NCBI GenBank assembly: GCA_029262175.1
Contig: JAJCZV010000005.1
Location: forward strand, 1-64,000
Reading direction: 5' to 3'
Origin: Gemmatimonadota bacterium
GTDB lineage: Bacteria > Gemmatimonadota > Gemmatimonadetes > Palauibacterales > Palauibacteraceae
Length of the DNA: 64,000 nt
Translations under genes and position numbers: made by a program
Part shown: in pieces, positions 36,122 to 45,007 of the stretch
Layout: every line of letters begins with the position of its first letter
How positions within the stretch are numbered: position 1 is the first letter of the stretch
Notes under the pieces: generated by a model
Database searches by the model: none
The model's input: only the letters and a program-made list of their open reading frames with translations
What the model was told of the DNA's origin: nothing

Positions 36122-36850
36122 ATGAGAGTGAGCCCCCAATCGCGTGCCTCCAAGGCACGAGGCACCCGCGCGGTCGCCCGACGACGATTCGGTCTGCGGC
36201 GGCTGATCAAGAACCCTGACAACACGATCTATATCGGGCTCGCCGGGGCGTGCGATCCTGCGTCCGTCGCGGTCCGACATGCGCAGACGTTCATGCGCTT
36301 TGATCGACGGCCGAGCTACTTCTCCGACGTCTTCGTGTTCACGGGTCGGGAGGACGAGGTGATCTTGGCTCCGATCGTCGGCGCCGACCCGAGCAGGCCG
36401 GAGAGCCTGGGCATCATCCGTGCTTCGTGCGACGACTTCGCCGTCGTCCGCCGGCACCCCAACATCGCGTTGATCGCGGTCACGCTCGAAGTCAATGCGA
36501 GCGAGCGCATGAAACGCTTCTACCGTGCGGTGCGGCAACCAGCGGTCATCGCCGAAGACCGGCGACTATGGAGTCTCGTCGCCGATTGGCAGCCGTATGT
36601 CTTCCAGCCGGATCGGGTGACCAATCCTCTTCACGAGGGGGTGTCCCACCCCGGCACCGTGCTCGCGCGGTGGCTACTGGCCGAGGCCGGCGTCGAGGGA
36701 GCGCCCGGCGCAACGGAAGATGCGGACGCACCCGAACATCTGTGGGCCTTCGCCAAGTGGTGGGGCGAGGCCATGAAGGACGAAGCGGTGTCGGCGACGG
36801 TGAAGCACCATCGAAACATCACCGACCCCCGCTGCGGCGTAGGCGCCTAA
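36122..36850 (+). CDS. conserved-looking protein of unknown function, downstream of PhoD-like gene
   Basis: A 242-residue protein with a basic N-terminal 30 residues (about ten arginine/lysine in the first 27), no membrane helix and no motif I can name. Distinct blocks are YIGLAGACDPASVAVRHAQT, SYFSDVFVFTG and a helical tryptophan-rich end (LWAFAKWWGEAMKDE). A cysteine followed by a histidine-bearing helix (GACDPASVAVRHAQ) could be catalytic, but this is speculative. AGGAGG precedes ATG 36122 by about 9 nt, so translation is well supported. It probably shares a transcript with the PhoD-like gene. The stop overlaps the convergent S9 peptidase stop. Confidence 0.6.
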   Translation: MRVSPQSRASKARGTRAVARRRFGLRRLIKNPDNTIYIGLAGACDPASVAVRHAQTFMRFDRRPSYFSDVFVFTGREDEVILAPIVGADPSRPESLGIIRASCDDFAVVRRHPNIALIAVTLEVNASERMKRFYRAVRQPAVIAEDRRLWSLVADWQPYVFQPDRVTNPLHEGVSHPGTVLARWLLAEAGVEGAPGATEDADAPEHLWAFAKWWGEAMKDEAVSATVKHHRNITDPRCGVGA

Positions 36851-39186
36851 GGATCCGCCGGACGCAGATCGAACTCTGTGGGCGGTTCCGCGCCCAGGAG
36901 GTGCTCCACGAAGTAGTCCCAGGTTCGGCGAATCAAGTAGGGCTCCCGAGCATAGCCGTGGTTCCGATTTGGAAACACCAGCATGTCGAAGTCTTTGTTG
37001 TGTTCGATGAGCTGCTGGGCCACCAATAGCGTCATGTTCGGGTGGACGTTGTCGTCCAGCGTCCCGTAGTGAAGGAGCAGTTTCCCCTTGAGGTTCGCCA
37101 CCAGATTCTGGTTGGCCTGCGAATCAAAGTTGTCCGTGCCGTCCGCTCCCCGCTCGAGCAGACCCTGATACTTCTCGCCCCACGGAAAGTGGTAGCCTCG
37201 CTGGTCGTGATTCCCGGCCCCGGAAACGGCCACTTTGAAGAAGTCGGGATAGCTCAAAATCGCGTCTGTCGAGGCGAAGCCGCCGCCGGAATGACCAAAG
37301 ATGCCGACGCGATCCAGATCTATGGGGTACGAGAGGGCCAGTTCCTTGAGCGCGGAGATGTGGTCGGGAAGCCCGTTGTCGCGCATGTCCCCGTAATAGC
37401 CGTCGTGGAACGCTTTCGATCTGTAGGGCGTGCCGATGGCGTCCACCACGAACGTCACGAAGCCGAGTTGGGCGAACGAGTGGCCCTGACCCCGCGGCCC
37501 CGTCGTGAATCCCGGCGTCCGAATCGGGCCGATTTGCGGGCCTGGATAGACGTAGTCTACGACGGGATATCGAACGTTGTCCTCCATGTTCGGAGGTAGC
37601 CACAGATACCCGTAGACCTCGGTGACGCCGTCGCGCGCCTTGGCTTTGAAACGAACGGGAGGCTCCCACCCGGCCTCGAGAAGCGGAGAGATGTCCGCTT
37701 CCTCCACCGTCATCACGACACGGCCGGTTTTGTCGCGCAAGACGGTCACTGGTGCTGCCGAGCGCGTCGAATACGTGTCCACGAAGTAGCGACCGTCGGG
37801 TGAGAGACTGATTTGATGGTCTCGATCCTCCGGTGTGAGGAGTGTGACCGCACCCCCGTCCAGCGAGGCGCGGTACAGGTGACGGTGGTAGGGGTCGCCG
37901 GGCTCACGGCCGACCGCCGTGAAGTAGACCGCCCGCGCCGCCTCGTCGACCTGGAGCAGAGCGAGCACGAGCCACGACCCGTCGGTGATCCGGTTCTTGA
38001 CTTGGCCGGTAGCCAGGTCATGGAGATACAGATGACCCCATCCATCTTTCTCGGAAAACCAGATGAATTCTCGACCGTTGTCGAGCACGCGCCAGTTCGG
38101 CGGGACCCGAAGCTGATTGAGTTCTACGAACGTGTCGTTCGTTTCGACGATGACCGAGCGCGTGGCACCGCTCGAAGCTTCCATTTCCGTGAGCGTTTCA
38201 GTCTTGTGGTCGCGCTCATGGTGCGAGAAGTACACACGCTCGCCATCGGCGCTCCACTGCACGGCGGCCCAGGCGGTGTCGGCGCCGCCAAAGTTGCCGA
38301 CCATCGGATCCAAATCGGCGCGTACCGACGCCCCGGTCTCCGCATCGAACACATAGAGATCCCATGACGGGACGATCGAGTCCCCTGGGAGTGCATACTT
38401 GTAGCTGTGTAGGATCGGTCGGCCTGTCGCGGCCTCCAACAGGTGGAAGTCGAGGACCTCGCGTTCGTCGTATCGGTGCGTCGCGATGCGGCTTCCATCC
38501 GGTGACCACTCGGCTACCGCAGGGGATGCGAAATCGCTCCGCCGGTTGGTGATCTCCGTACAACAGCCTTCGGGTGCGACCCCGTAGCCGTTGTTCAGCG
38601 TACCATCGGTGGAGAGCTGCCGTTCCGCACCTGTGGATGCGTCTCGGATCCATAGATTCTCATCGCGTGAAACCACGGCCACCGCGCCGTTCGGTGAGAC
38701 GATTTCATCGGTCACCCGGGCGACGGCCTCGGGGCCTGTACAGGCGTAGGTCGTCAAATTGCAGACCCAGCGCTCGCTCGGTGCGGTCCAAAATCGGATG
38801 CCATCGGCGGTGAACTCGAGATCGTCGAAGGGAAGCTTGTTCCCCTCATGAGTTTCGTCGGACACCTGATTGAGCGCGGCCGCCAGGCGATCGTGATCGA
38901 AGAGGGCGTTCCGGGTGCGTGCCGCAGCATCGACTACGACGAACTCATGCCCTCCGAAGACCTGGTTTCGGTACCAAAACCGATTCGAGTCGATCCATTT
39001 TGGGTCGACGCCGGTTCCCGATGTGAAGCGCTCCGCGTTGAAAAACACGAATTGCTCGGCTCGTGCGTAGTCGCTGGCACCCAACGACTTCGGCGAGTAC
39101 GCCGTCGCGGTCTGAGCTGCGGACGTTTCCACGCTCAACACGGTCGAAGCGAAGACGACGAGTCCCACGCGTGCGATTCGTTTCAC
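36847..39186 (-). CDS. S9-family prolyl oligopeptidase / DPP IV-like, secreted
   Basis: A 779-residue serine peptidase with signal peptide (MKRIARVGLVVFASTVLS). An eight-bladed beta-propeller (about 60-520; blades such as AEWSPDGSRIATHRYDERE) is followed by an alpha/beta-hydrolase domain. The catalytic triad is Ser near 631 (FGHSGGGFAS), Asp near 709 (GTLDDNVHPN) and His near 741 (NRNHGYA). It would release dipeptides from proline-containing peptides in the periplasm. A second S9 enzyme lies at 45008-47242. Confidence 0.93.
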   Translation of the reverse strand: MKRIARVGLVVFASTVLSVETSAAQTATAYSPKSLGASDYARAEQFVFFNAERFTSGTGVDPKWIDSNRFWYRNQVFGGHEFVVVDAAARTRNALFDHDRLAAALNQVSDETHEGNKLPFDDLEFTADGIRFWTAPSERWVCNLTTYACTGPEAVARVTDEIVSPNGAVAVVSRDENLWIRDASTGAERQLSTDGTLNNGYGVAPEGCCTEITNRRSDFASPAVAEWSPDGSRIATHRYDEREVLDFHLLEAATGRPILHSYKYALPGDSIVPSWDLYVFDAETGASVRADLDPMVGNFGGADTAWAAVQWSADGERVYFSHHERDHKTETLTEMEASSGATRSVIVETNDTFVELNQLRVPPNWRVLDNGREFIWFSEKDGWGHLYLHDLATGQVKNRITDGSWLVLALLQVDEAARAVYFTAVGREPGDPYHRHLYRASLDGGAVTLLTPEDRDHQISLSPDGRYFVDTYSTRSAAPVTVLRDKTGRVVMTVEEADISPLLEAGWEPPVRFKAKARDGVTEVYGYLWLPPNMEDNVRYPVVDYVYPGPQIGPIRTPGFTTGPRGQGHSFAQLGFVTFVVDAIGTPYRSKAFHDGYYGDMRDNGLPDHISALKELALSYPIDLDRVGIFGHSGGGFASTDAILSYPDFFKVAVSGAGNHDQRGYHFPWGEKYQGLLERGADGTDNFDSQANQNLVANLKGKLLLHYGTLDDNVHPNMTLLVAQQLIEHNKDFDMLVFPNRNHGYAREPYLIRRTWDYFVEHLLGAEPPTEFDLRPADP

Positions 39187-39358
39187 GGCTGTCTCCTGTT
39201 CGGTATGGGGCGGACCGCAAAAGAATAGCTTGTCTCATCGTGGCAGCTAGACCTCCTCACGGCTGCTCACGTCAGTCCTGCCGATCGAGACGGCGTTGCG
39301 CGTCGCGAGGACGCCGCGCTAGCGTGGCCACCCGGCCAACCACACGAGGGAGCTGTGA

Positions 39359-40828
39359 GTGTCTGAACCCCTTTCAAGCGTACGACCCGACCGGTTGTTT
39401 CTTGCCAGTTGCGTGTCGTTGATCGCCACCTCGATCACCTTCGCCGTCATCGGCGCGATCATGCTGACATTGAAGCAGGAGTTCAGGCTGACCAACCTGC
39501 AGGTTGGCTGGATCGGCGGTGCGAGCCTGTGGGGGTTCGCCGTCTCTCAGCTCCTCTTCGCTCCGTTCTGTGACACGATCGGCATGCGACGACTTCTCCG
39601 GCTCGCGTTTGTCTTGCACTTGGCGGGCGCACTGACGCTGATCTTCGCCGGTGGCTTTACGATGTTGTTCTTTGGCGCGCTGACGTTGGCTCTTGGCAAC
39701 GGGCTCGTCGAAGCCGTGTGCAATCCCCTCGTGGCGTCGCTGTACCCCGAGACCAAGACGGTAAAACTGAACCAGTTTCATGTCTGGTTTCCCGGCGGCA
39801 TCGTGATCGGATCTTTGCTTGCCTACGGGTTGGACCGCATCGGAATGCAAGCGTGGCAGCTGAAGGTCGGACTGATCATCGTTCCGACGCTGATCTATGG
39901 CTGGCTCATGTTGCGAGAAACGTTTCCGCCCACCGAGGGGACGCGGGCCGGGGTCACGATGGGGCAGATGTTCCGAGCGACGTTCACGACGCCACTCATG
40001 CTCCTGATGCTCGCGTGCATGGCGATCACCGCATCGACCGAACTCGGACCCAACCGTTGGGTTCCCGCGGTACTGGAGTCCGGCGGCATCCCCGGCATCC
40101 TCGTCCTCGCCTGGATCAACGGTCTCATGGCGCTCCTGCGCTACAAGGCGGGTTTCGCGGTTGAACGCCTCTCCCCGACCGGCGTCCTCCTCGCCAGCGC
40201 GATCGTGTCGGTCATCGGTTTGTATTGGCTCAGCTACGCCGAGACCACCGCGGTGGCGTTTGCCTCTGCGACCGTATTCGCCGTCGGCGTGTGCTATTTT
40301 TGGCCAACCATGCTCGGATTCGTTTCGGAGCGGATCCCCCGGTCCGGGGCGCTGGGGCTTGGTTTGATGGGGGCGGTCGGAACCGCGACGGTCGGGCTTG
40401 TCACGACCCCGTGGATGGGCCAGATCGCGGATCGGATCGGACACGAGCAGCTGCCGGCAGTGGAGACCGCTGCCCTGTTCCAGGATGCCTCGGCCCAGTT
40501 TCCGAGCGAGGAGGCGAGCGCGCCACCCGATATCGAGGTAGCCGCGGGCGCCGTTCGCGAGGCGCTCGCGACGTTGCGCGACGAGGGGCGACTTCCCGAG
40601 ATCGCTACGGCCAACGCGCTGCGGGCCATCATTAGTTCGGGTGCGGACGCCCAGCTCGTCGACCGCGCCTCGGCCATCTTGGGGCCGGCTGACAACTACG
40701 GCGGACGGGCATCGTTCCGGTCCATCGTTCCGTTTACCGGCGCGTTGATCCTGGTCTTCGGCCTTCTCTATGCGCGCGATCGGAGCATTGGCGGGTATCG
40801 GGCGACCCACATCGAGACGTTGGAGTGA
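39359..40828 (+). CDS. MFS transporter with long insert near its C terminus
   Basis: A 489-residue major facilitator, 12 helices predicted, with GASLWGFAVSQLLFAPFCD-type helix 2 and the motif CDTIGMRRLLRLAFVLHLA. A hydrophilic, acidic stretch of about 95 residues (QDASAQFPSEEASAPPDIEV to GPADNYGGRASF) is inserted before the last helix, probably periplasmic or cytoplasmic depending on topology. The GTG 39359 start follows GGGAG. It leads an operon (TGATG overlap with the next gene), so it probably imports the sugar handled by the two enzymes downstream. Confidence 0.88.
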   Translation: MSEPLSSVRPDRLFLASCVSLIATSITFAVIGAIMLTLKQEFRLTNLQVGWIGGASLWGFAVSQLLFAPFCDTIGMRRLLRLAFVLHLAGALTLIFAGGFTMLFFGALTLALGNGLVEAVCNPLVASLYPETKTVKLNQFHVWFPGGIVIGSLLAYGLDRIGMQAWQLKVGLIIVPTLIYGWLMLRETFPPTEGTRAGVTMGQMFRATFTTPLMLLMLACMAITASTELGPNRWVPAVLESGGIPGILVLAWINGLMALLRYKAGFAVERLSPTGVLLASAIVSVIGLYWLSYAETTAVAFASATVFAVGVCYFWPTMLGFVSERIPRSGALGLGLMGAVGTATVGLVTTPWMGQIADRIGHEQLPAVETAALFQDASAQFPSEEASAPPDIEVAAGAVREALATLRDEGRLPEIATANALRAIISSGADAQLVDRASAILGPADNYGGRASFRSIVPFTGALILVFGLLYARDRSIGGYRATHIETLE

Positions 40829-42003
40829 TGCGTCGACTTCGCTACGGCATGGTCGGCGGGGGACCGGGCGCGTTCATCGGTGACGTCCATCGCATGGCGG
40901 CGGGCCTCGACGGTCTCGCCGGGCTGGTGTCGGGGGCCTTTTCATCCGACGAGGTCGCGTCGCGCGAGAAAGGGCGGTCGCTCGGCCTCGATCCCGGGCG
41001 CGTATTCGGCAGCTTTCACGATATGGCGGCGGCGGAAGCGGCCCGACCCGAGGGCGATCGCATCGACTTTGTCGTCATCGTCACGCCCAACCACCTCCAC
41101 TTCGAAGTGGCGAAAACGTTTCTGGCGGCGGGCTTTCACGTCGTGTGCGACAAGCCGCTCACGACCACGCTGGAGGACGCCGAGACCCTGTGTCGCCTCG
41201 TGGCTCAGGCCAAGACCGTGTTCGCGCTCACGCACAACTACACCGGGTACCCCATGGTCAAAGAGGCCCGATCGCTCGTGCGGGACGGGCGGATCGGACG
41301 CGTGCGCAGAATTCAGGTGGAGTACCTCCAGGGTTGGCTCTCCACGCCTCTTGAGGAGACGGGACACCGTCAGGCGGAGTGGCGCACCGACCCGAGCCGA
41401 GCCGGAGCCGCGGGCGCACTCGGTGACATCGGCACGCACGTCCACAACCTGGCGCGTTATGTCACGGACCTGGAGATCGAGGAACTGACCGCTGAGCTTA
41501 CGACGTTTGTCGAGGGGCGCCGCCTCGAAGATGATGCCGCCTTGCTGTCGCGGTGGACCGGTGGCGCGCGGGGCAGTTTGACGGCCTCGCAGATCGCAGC
41601 GGGTGAGGACAACGATCTTTCGCTGCGGGTCTACGGCACCGAGGGGTCGGTGGCTTGGAGACACGAAGAAGCCGAGACGCTGCGGCTTCGCGATGCATCC
41701 GGTCGACTGGAGATCTTGAGGCGCGGCCAAGCCAGCTTGGGGGACGACGCACGGGGTGCGTCGCGCCTCCCATCGGGTCACCCGGAGGGATTTATCGAAG
41801 GTTTTGCGAATGTCTACCGAGCGGTCGTAGATGCCATCGCGGCGCATGCGAGCGGCGACTATGCGGGCGCGCTCGCCGGCGATTACCCCAGCGTGTGGGA
41901 TGGCGCCCGTGGCGTCCACTTTCTGGATCGCGCCGTCGCCAGCGCTCGAGCGGGCACCTGGGTGGACGCTCGCTACACCCCACCAGAGGAGCCGCAAAAG
42001 TGA
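40828..42003 (+). CDS. Gfo/Idh/MocA-family NAD(P)-dependent oxidoreductase
   Basis: A 391-residue dehydrogenase. The N-terminal Rossmann fold reads [17 protein letters not shown], with [20 protein letters not shown] and VVCDKPLTT, where the lysine of the (E/D)KP motif is catalytic. The substrate domain has [17 protein letters not shown], whose aspartate and histidine complete the active site. The family oxidises sugars or polyols such as inositol. It overlaps the MFS gene (TGATG) and the next gene (GTGA), forming a tightly coupled three-gene operon. Confidence 0.9.
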   Translation: MRRLRYGMVGGGPGAFIGDVHRMAAGLDGLAGLVSGAFSSDEVASREKGRSLGLDPGRVFGSFHDMAAAEAARPEGDRIDFVVIVTPNHLHFEVAKTFLAAGFHVVCDKPLTTTLEDAETLCRLVAQAKTVFALTHNYTGYPMVKEARSLVRDGRIGRVRRIQVEYLQGWLSTPLEETGHRQAEWRTDPSRAGAAGALGDIGTHVHNLARYVTDLEIEELTAELTTFVEGRRLEDDAALLSRWTGGARGSLTASQIAAGEDNDLSLRVYGTEGSVAWRHEEAETLRLRDASGRLEILRRGQASLGDDARGASRLPSGHPEGFIEGFANVYRAVVDAIAAHASGDYAGALAGDYPSVWDGARGVHFLDRAVASARAGTWVDARYTPPEEPQK

Positions 42004-43004
42004 ACGTCCGACCGATCACGCTGTTCACCGGTCAATGGGCGGATCTTCCGCTGGCGGTCTTGGCCGAAAAGGCCGCCGCGTGGGGATACGATGGGCTCGA
42101 ACTCGCGTGCTGGGGTGATCATTTCGACACCGTTCGCGCGACGGAAGAGGACGCCTACCCGAAAGCGCAGCGCGACCTCTTGGATCGGCACGGGCTCACC
42201 GTTCACGCGATCTCCAACCATCTGGTCGGCCAGGCGGTGTGCGATCCGATCGACGCTCGCCACCGCGAGATTCTGCCAGATCGCATCTGGGGTGACGGCA
42301 AGCCGGCGGGCGTGCAGGAACGGGCCGCCGAGGACATGAAGCGAACCGCCGCCGCGGCGGCCGAGCTTGGCGTGCCGGTGGTCAACGGGTTCACCGGGAG
42401 CCCGATATGGGGCGGGGCCTACGCGTTTCCGCCTCATCCAAAAGGGTATGTGGCAGACGGATTTCGGGCTTTCGCCGATCGCTGGAATCCGATCCTCGAC
42501 GCGTTCGATGCGGCGGGCGTCCGCTTCGCGCTCGAGGTGCATCCGACGGAGATCGCGTTCGACGTCTCGAGCGCCGAGCGCGCACTCGACGCGCTCGACC
42601 ATCGCGAGGCGTTCGGTTTCAACTACGATCCGAGCCACCTGGCCTACCAGGGCGTCGACTATATCACGTTTATACGCGCCTTTTCAAATCGGATCTATCA
42701 CGCACACATGAAAGACGTGTGGTGGGCCGACTCGCCCGGTCGCTCCGGTACGTTTGGTGGGCACTTGCCGTTTGGCCACATCGATCGCGGGTGGGACTTC
42801 CGGTCTCTGGGGCGCGGCAAAGTGAACTTCGAAAACATCATCCGTGCGCTCGACGATATCGGCTACCGCGGACCGCTTTCGATCGAATGGGAAGACAGCG
42901 GGATGGATCGAGAGCACGGCGCCCAGGAAGCCTGTACTCGTCTTCGAGATCTCACGTTTCCGACATCGCGCGCGGCCTTCGACACCGCTTTTTCCGATGG
43001 GTAA
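42000..43004 (+). CDS. sugar phosphate isomerase/epimerase-type TIM-barrel enzyme
   Basis: A 334-residue xylose-isomerase-like TIM barrel (AP endonuclease 2 superfamily). Metal ligands are suggested by the blocks [33 protein letters not shown] and LSIEWEDSG. Start GTG 42000 overlaps the oxidoreductase stop. With the MFS carrier and the Gfo/Idh/MocA dehydrogenase it forms a polyol or sugar route in which a keto-intermediate is isomerised or epimerised. The exact substrate is unknown; myo-inositol-like pathways use the same enzyme classes. Confidence 0.85.
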   Translation: MNVRPITLFTGQWADLPLAVLAEKAAAWGYDGLELACWGDHFDTVRATEEDAYPKAQRDLLDRHGLTVHAISNHLVGQAVCDPIDARHREILPDRIWGDGKPAGVQERAAEDMKRTAAAAAELGVPVVNGFTGSPIWGGAYAFPPHPKGYVADGFRAFADRWNPILDAFDAAGVRFALEVHPTEIAFDVSSAERALDALDHREAFGFNYDPSHLAYQGVDYITFIRAFSNRIYHAHMKDVWWADSPGRSGTFGGHLPFGHIDRGWDFRSLGRGKVNFENIIRALDDIGYRGPLSIEWEDSGMDREHGAQEACTRLRDLTFPTSRAAFDTAFSDG

Positions 43005-43023
43005 TGGGGCACCGCCAAATGCC

Positions 43024-44976
43024 CTATGGCGTTCCACCGCTGGACGCCGCACCTCCCCATAGCTTTCGTATTCCCTCCTCATACGGCACCAACCGTACGT
43101 CGCGTCCGCCGTTTACCGGCAGCAGGAAGATCGGCGCCCGGGTCGGGTGCTCGGCGATCAAACGAGCGTTGACGGTAGGGCCGAGATCTCGCGCCCAAAG
43201 AACGCCGTCTCCGTCGACTCCCGGAGGATCGCCAAGCCAGATGTAGTTGGTGAGCCCGCTGGCGCCCAAACTGTCGGACGCGTTCTCGAGGGTACACCGT
43301 TCGGCGACTTCGGAGACCTCCCGGCCGACGAAGGCCGCCTCGAGCTGGCACGGGTGAAACTGTGTGAGCACCGAACGCACGCTGTCCAGCCGCATGCCGC
43401 GAGCGGCGAGGCGACCGCCCACTCGGTCGGGCCAGAACTCGTGAACGAACACGAGGGTCGGTTCTGAGCTCAACGCCGCCGGCAACGGGGCGAGGCGGGT
43501 CGCGAGACGCGTCAGCCGCTGCGGCCCCCCGCTGAACCCGGCGAACCCGAGCGCGGCCAAAACAACGACGGCGATCGCGTCCGACGCCCACCCTTCGCGA
43601 CTGATCTTGGCCAAGCCCACACAAGCCACGACGAACAGCGCACACCAAGCCGGGATCGCCCCTCCCAGCATCCGCGGCCCGAATATGAGGTCGTGGTGCC
43701 AGTAGAGCGCGCTGGCGAGCACCGGAAGCCCGGCCCACGCGAGGAGAATCCGTTCGCCGCGAGTAAGACGCGGGGCGAGCACCAAGAACACGCCGATGAG
43801 TGCCACGATCGGCAGCGGCGTGCCCAACAACTCGCGTCCCAACGACACGAGTTCACTCGACGTGTACCCGATGGCTTCCGTCATCCCGTAGGCACGTCCC
43901 CACGGATCGGCGTGAAACCCCAGCCCGTGACTGGGGCCGGACGCGGCGGTGTACCCGAGCGTGAACGGACTCCCAAAGAAGCGGTTGTTGAACCACCCGA
44001 AACCGATCGCGAACGGGAGCCCGCCCAGAACCCAACCTCCGAATCGCTTGATCAACCAGGGCCGATCGAAGCCTTCCTCGTGCCGGCTGGCCGACATCCA
44101 GACGGCGGCCGTGACGACGGCCCCGATGGCGAGGCCGGACACCGGTCGGGTCGTGACCATGGCGCCGACCGCAGCGCCCGCCGCGACCGCCCAGGCCGCG
44201 CTTCCCTCCTCCGCCCTCAGGGCCAGGTAAAGCGCGAGCGCAGCCAAGCCGGCCACCATCGCGTGGTTCATGTAGGTCGCCGCGAGGCCGATCAGCAGCG
44301 GGCTCACGACCGAAAGCAACGCCGCCAAACGTGCGAGCGAGATTCGTTCCGGGAGGAGGCGCTCGAACGACAACGTCGTGAACACTCCCACTGCGCCCAT
44401 CGCCATCGCCATCGTGATCCACGGCCCCCCGAGCTTGAAGCCCGCGGCCAGGGCGAGGGCGTGCATGGGCGGGTACTGCGACACCCAACCGGCGGCCGTT
44501 TGGACCATGAACTGGATCGACCAGAACTCCGGCATCGCGACGGCGGGCCCGGCCAGATAGCCCGCCGCGAAGTAGCGCGCCTGGATCAGCTGCACGCTTG
44601 CATCGTTGACGATCGTTCGGCCATCGAACACGGCCTGCGCGACCCACGCCGTGAGGGCGGCACCCAAAACGCCGAGCGCCACCGCGAACGCCCAACGAGG
44701 CGGCCGTTCGAGAACGGCGCCAGCGACACTCAACGCCTTCGACAGACGGCCCCGAGTGAGAACAGCGATCAGCGCCGCCGCCCCCAACACCGCGAGCGTC
44801 CAGATCCCACCGGTCCGACCCCAGGTATACTCCCACTGCTCGGCGCCGGCACGACGCATCAGGTCCGTGGGCCCGTTCTCAGGCGTCGGACTCAGAATCA
44901 TGAACGCCGGGACGGCGACCAGCGCGAGAAACACGAGCCCCAGAACGCGGCGCGCGGCGTCTAAGAGCTGACTCAT
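43024..44976 (-). CDS. GT-C superfamily membrane glycosyltransferase (putative)
   Basis: About 650 residues, some ten or more hydrophobic helices, and a soluble C-terminal part of 150 residues. The first large loop contains FDGRTIVNDASVQLIQAR, with acidic residues where GT-C enzymes (PMT, ArnT-like) keep their catalytic Asp, and ends in MPEFWSIQFMVQT. These enzymes transfer sugars from lipid carriers on the periplasmic face. The start is uncertain: ATG 44976 fits the membrane domain, while GTG 45030 would overlap the upstream peptidase stop. Donor and acceptor are unknown. Confidence 0.72.
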   Translation of the reverse strand: MSQLLDAARRVLGLVFLALVAVPAFMILSPTPENGPTDLMRRAGAEQWEYTWGRTGGIWTLAVLGAAALIAVLTRGRLSKALSVAGAVLERPPRWAFAVALGVLGAALTAWVAQAVFDGRTIVNDASVQLIQARYFAAGYLAGPAVAMPEFWSIQFMVQTAAGWVSQYPPMHALALAAGFKLGGPWITMAMAMGAVGVFTTLSFERLLPERISLARLAALLSVVSPLLIGLAATYMNHAMVAGLAALALYLALRAEEGSAAWAVAAGAAVGAMVTTRPVSGLAIGAVVTAAVWMSASRHEEGFDRPWLIKRFGGWVLGGLPFAIGFGWFNNRFFGSPFTLGYTAASGPSHGLGFHADPWGRAYGMTEAIGYTSSELVSLGRELLGTPLPIVALIGVFLVLAPRLTRGERILLAWAGLPVLASALYWHHDLIFGPRMLGGAIPAWCALFVVACVGLAKISREGWASDAIAVVVLAALGFAGFSGGPQRLTRLATRLAPLPAALSSEPTLVFVHEFWPDRVGGRLAARGMRLDSVRSVLTQFHPCQLEAAFVGREVSEVAERCTLENASDSLGASGLTNYIWLGDPPGVDGDGVLWARDLGPTVNARLIAEHPTRAPIFLLPVNGGRDVRLVPYEEGIRKLWGGAASSGGTP

Positions 44977-45007
44977 CGAGGCTGCCGGGGCTCGACCGGA
45001 GCGGCGG

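Noticed and set aside
39374..40810. Long minus-strand open frame opposite the MFS gene
   Set aside because: Charged, histidine- and arginine-rich translation with no homologous blocks, while the plus strand encodes a clear 12-helix carrier.
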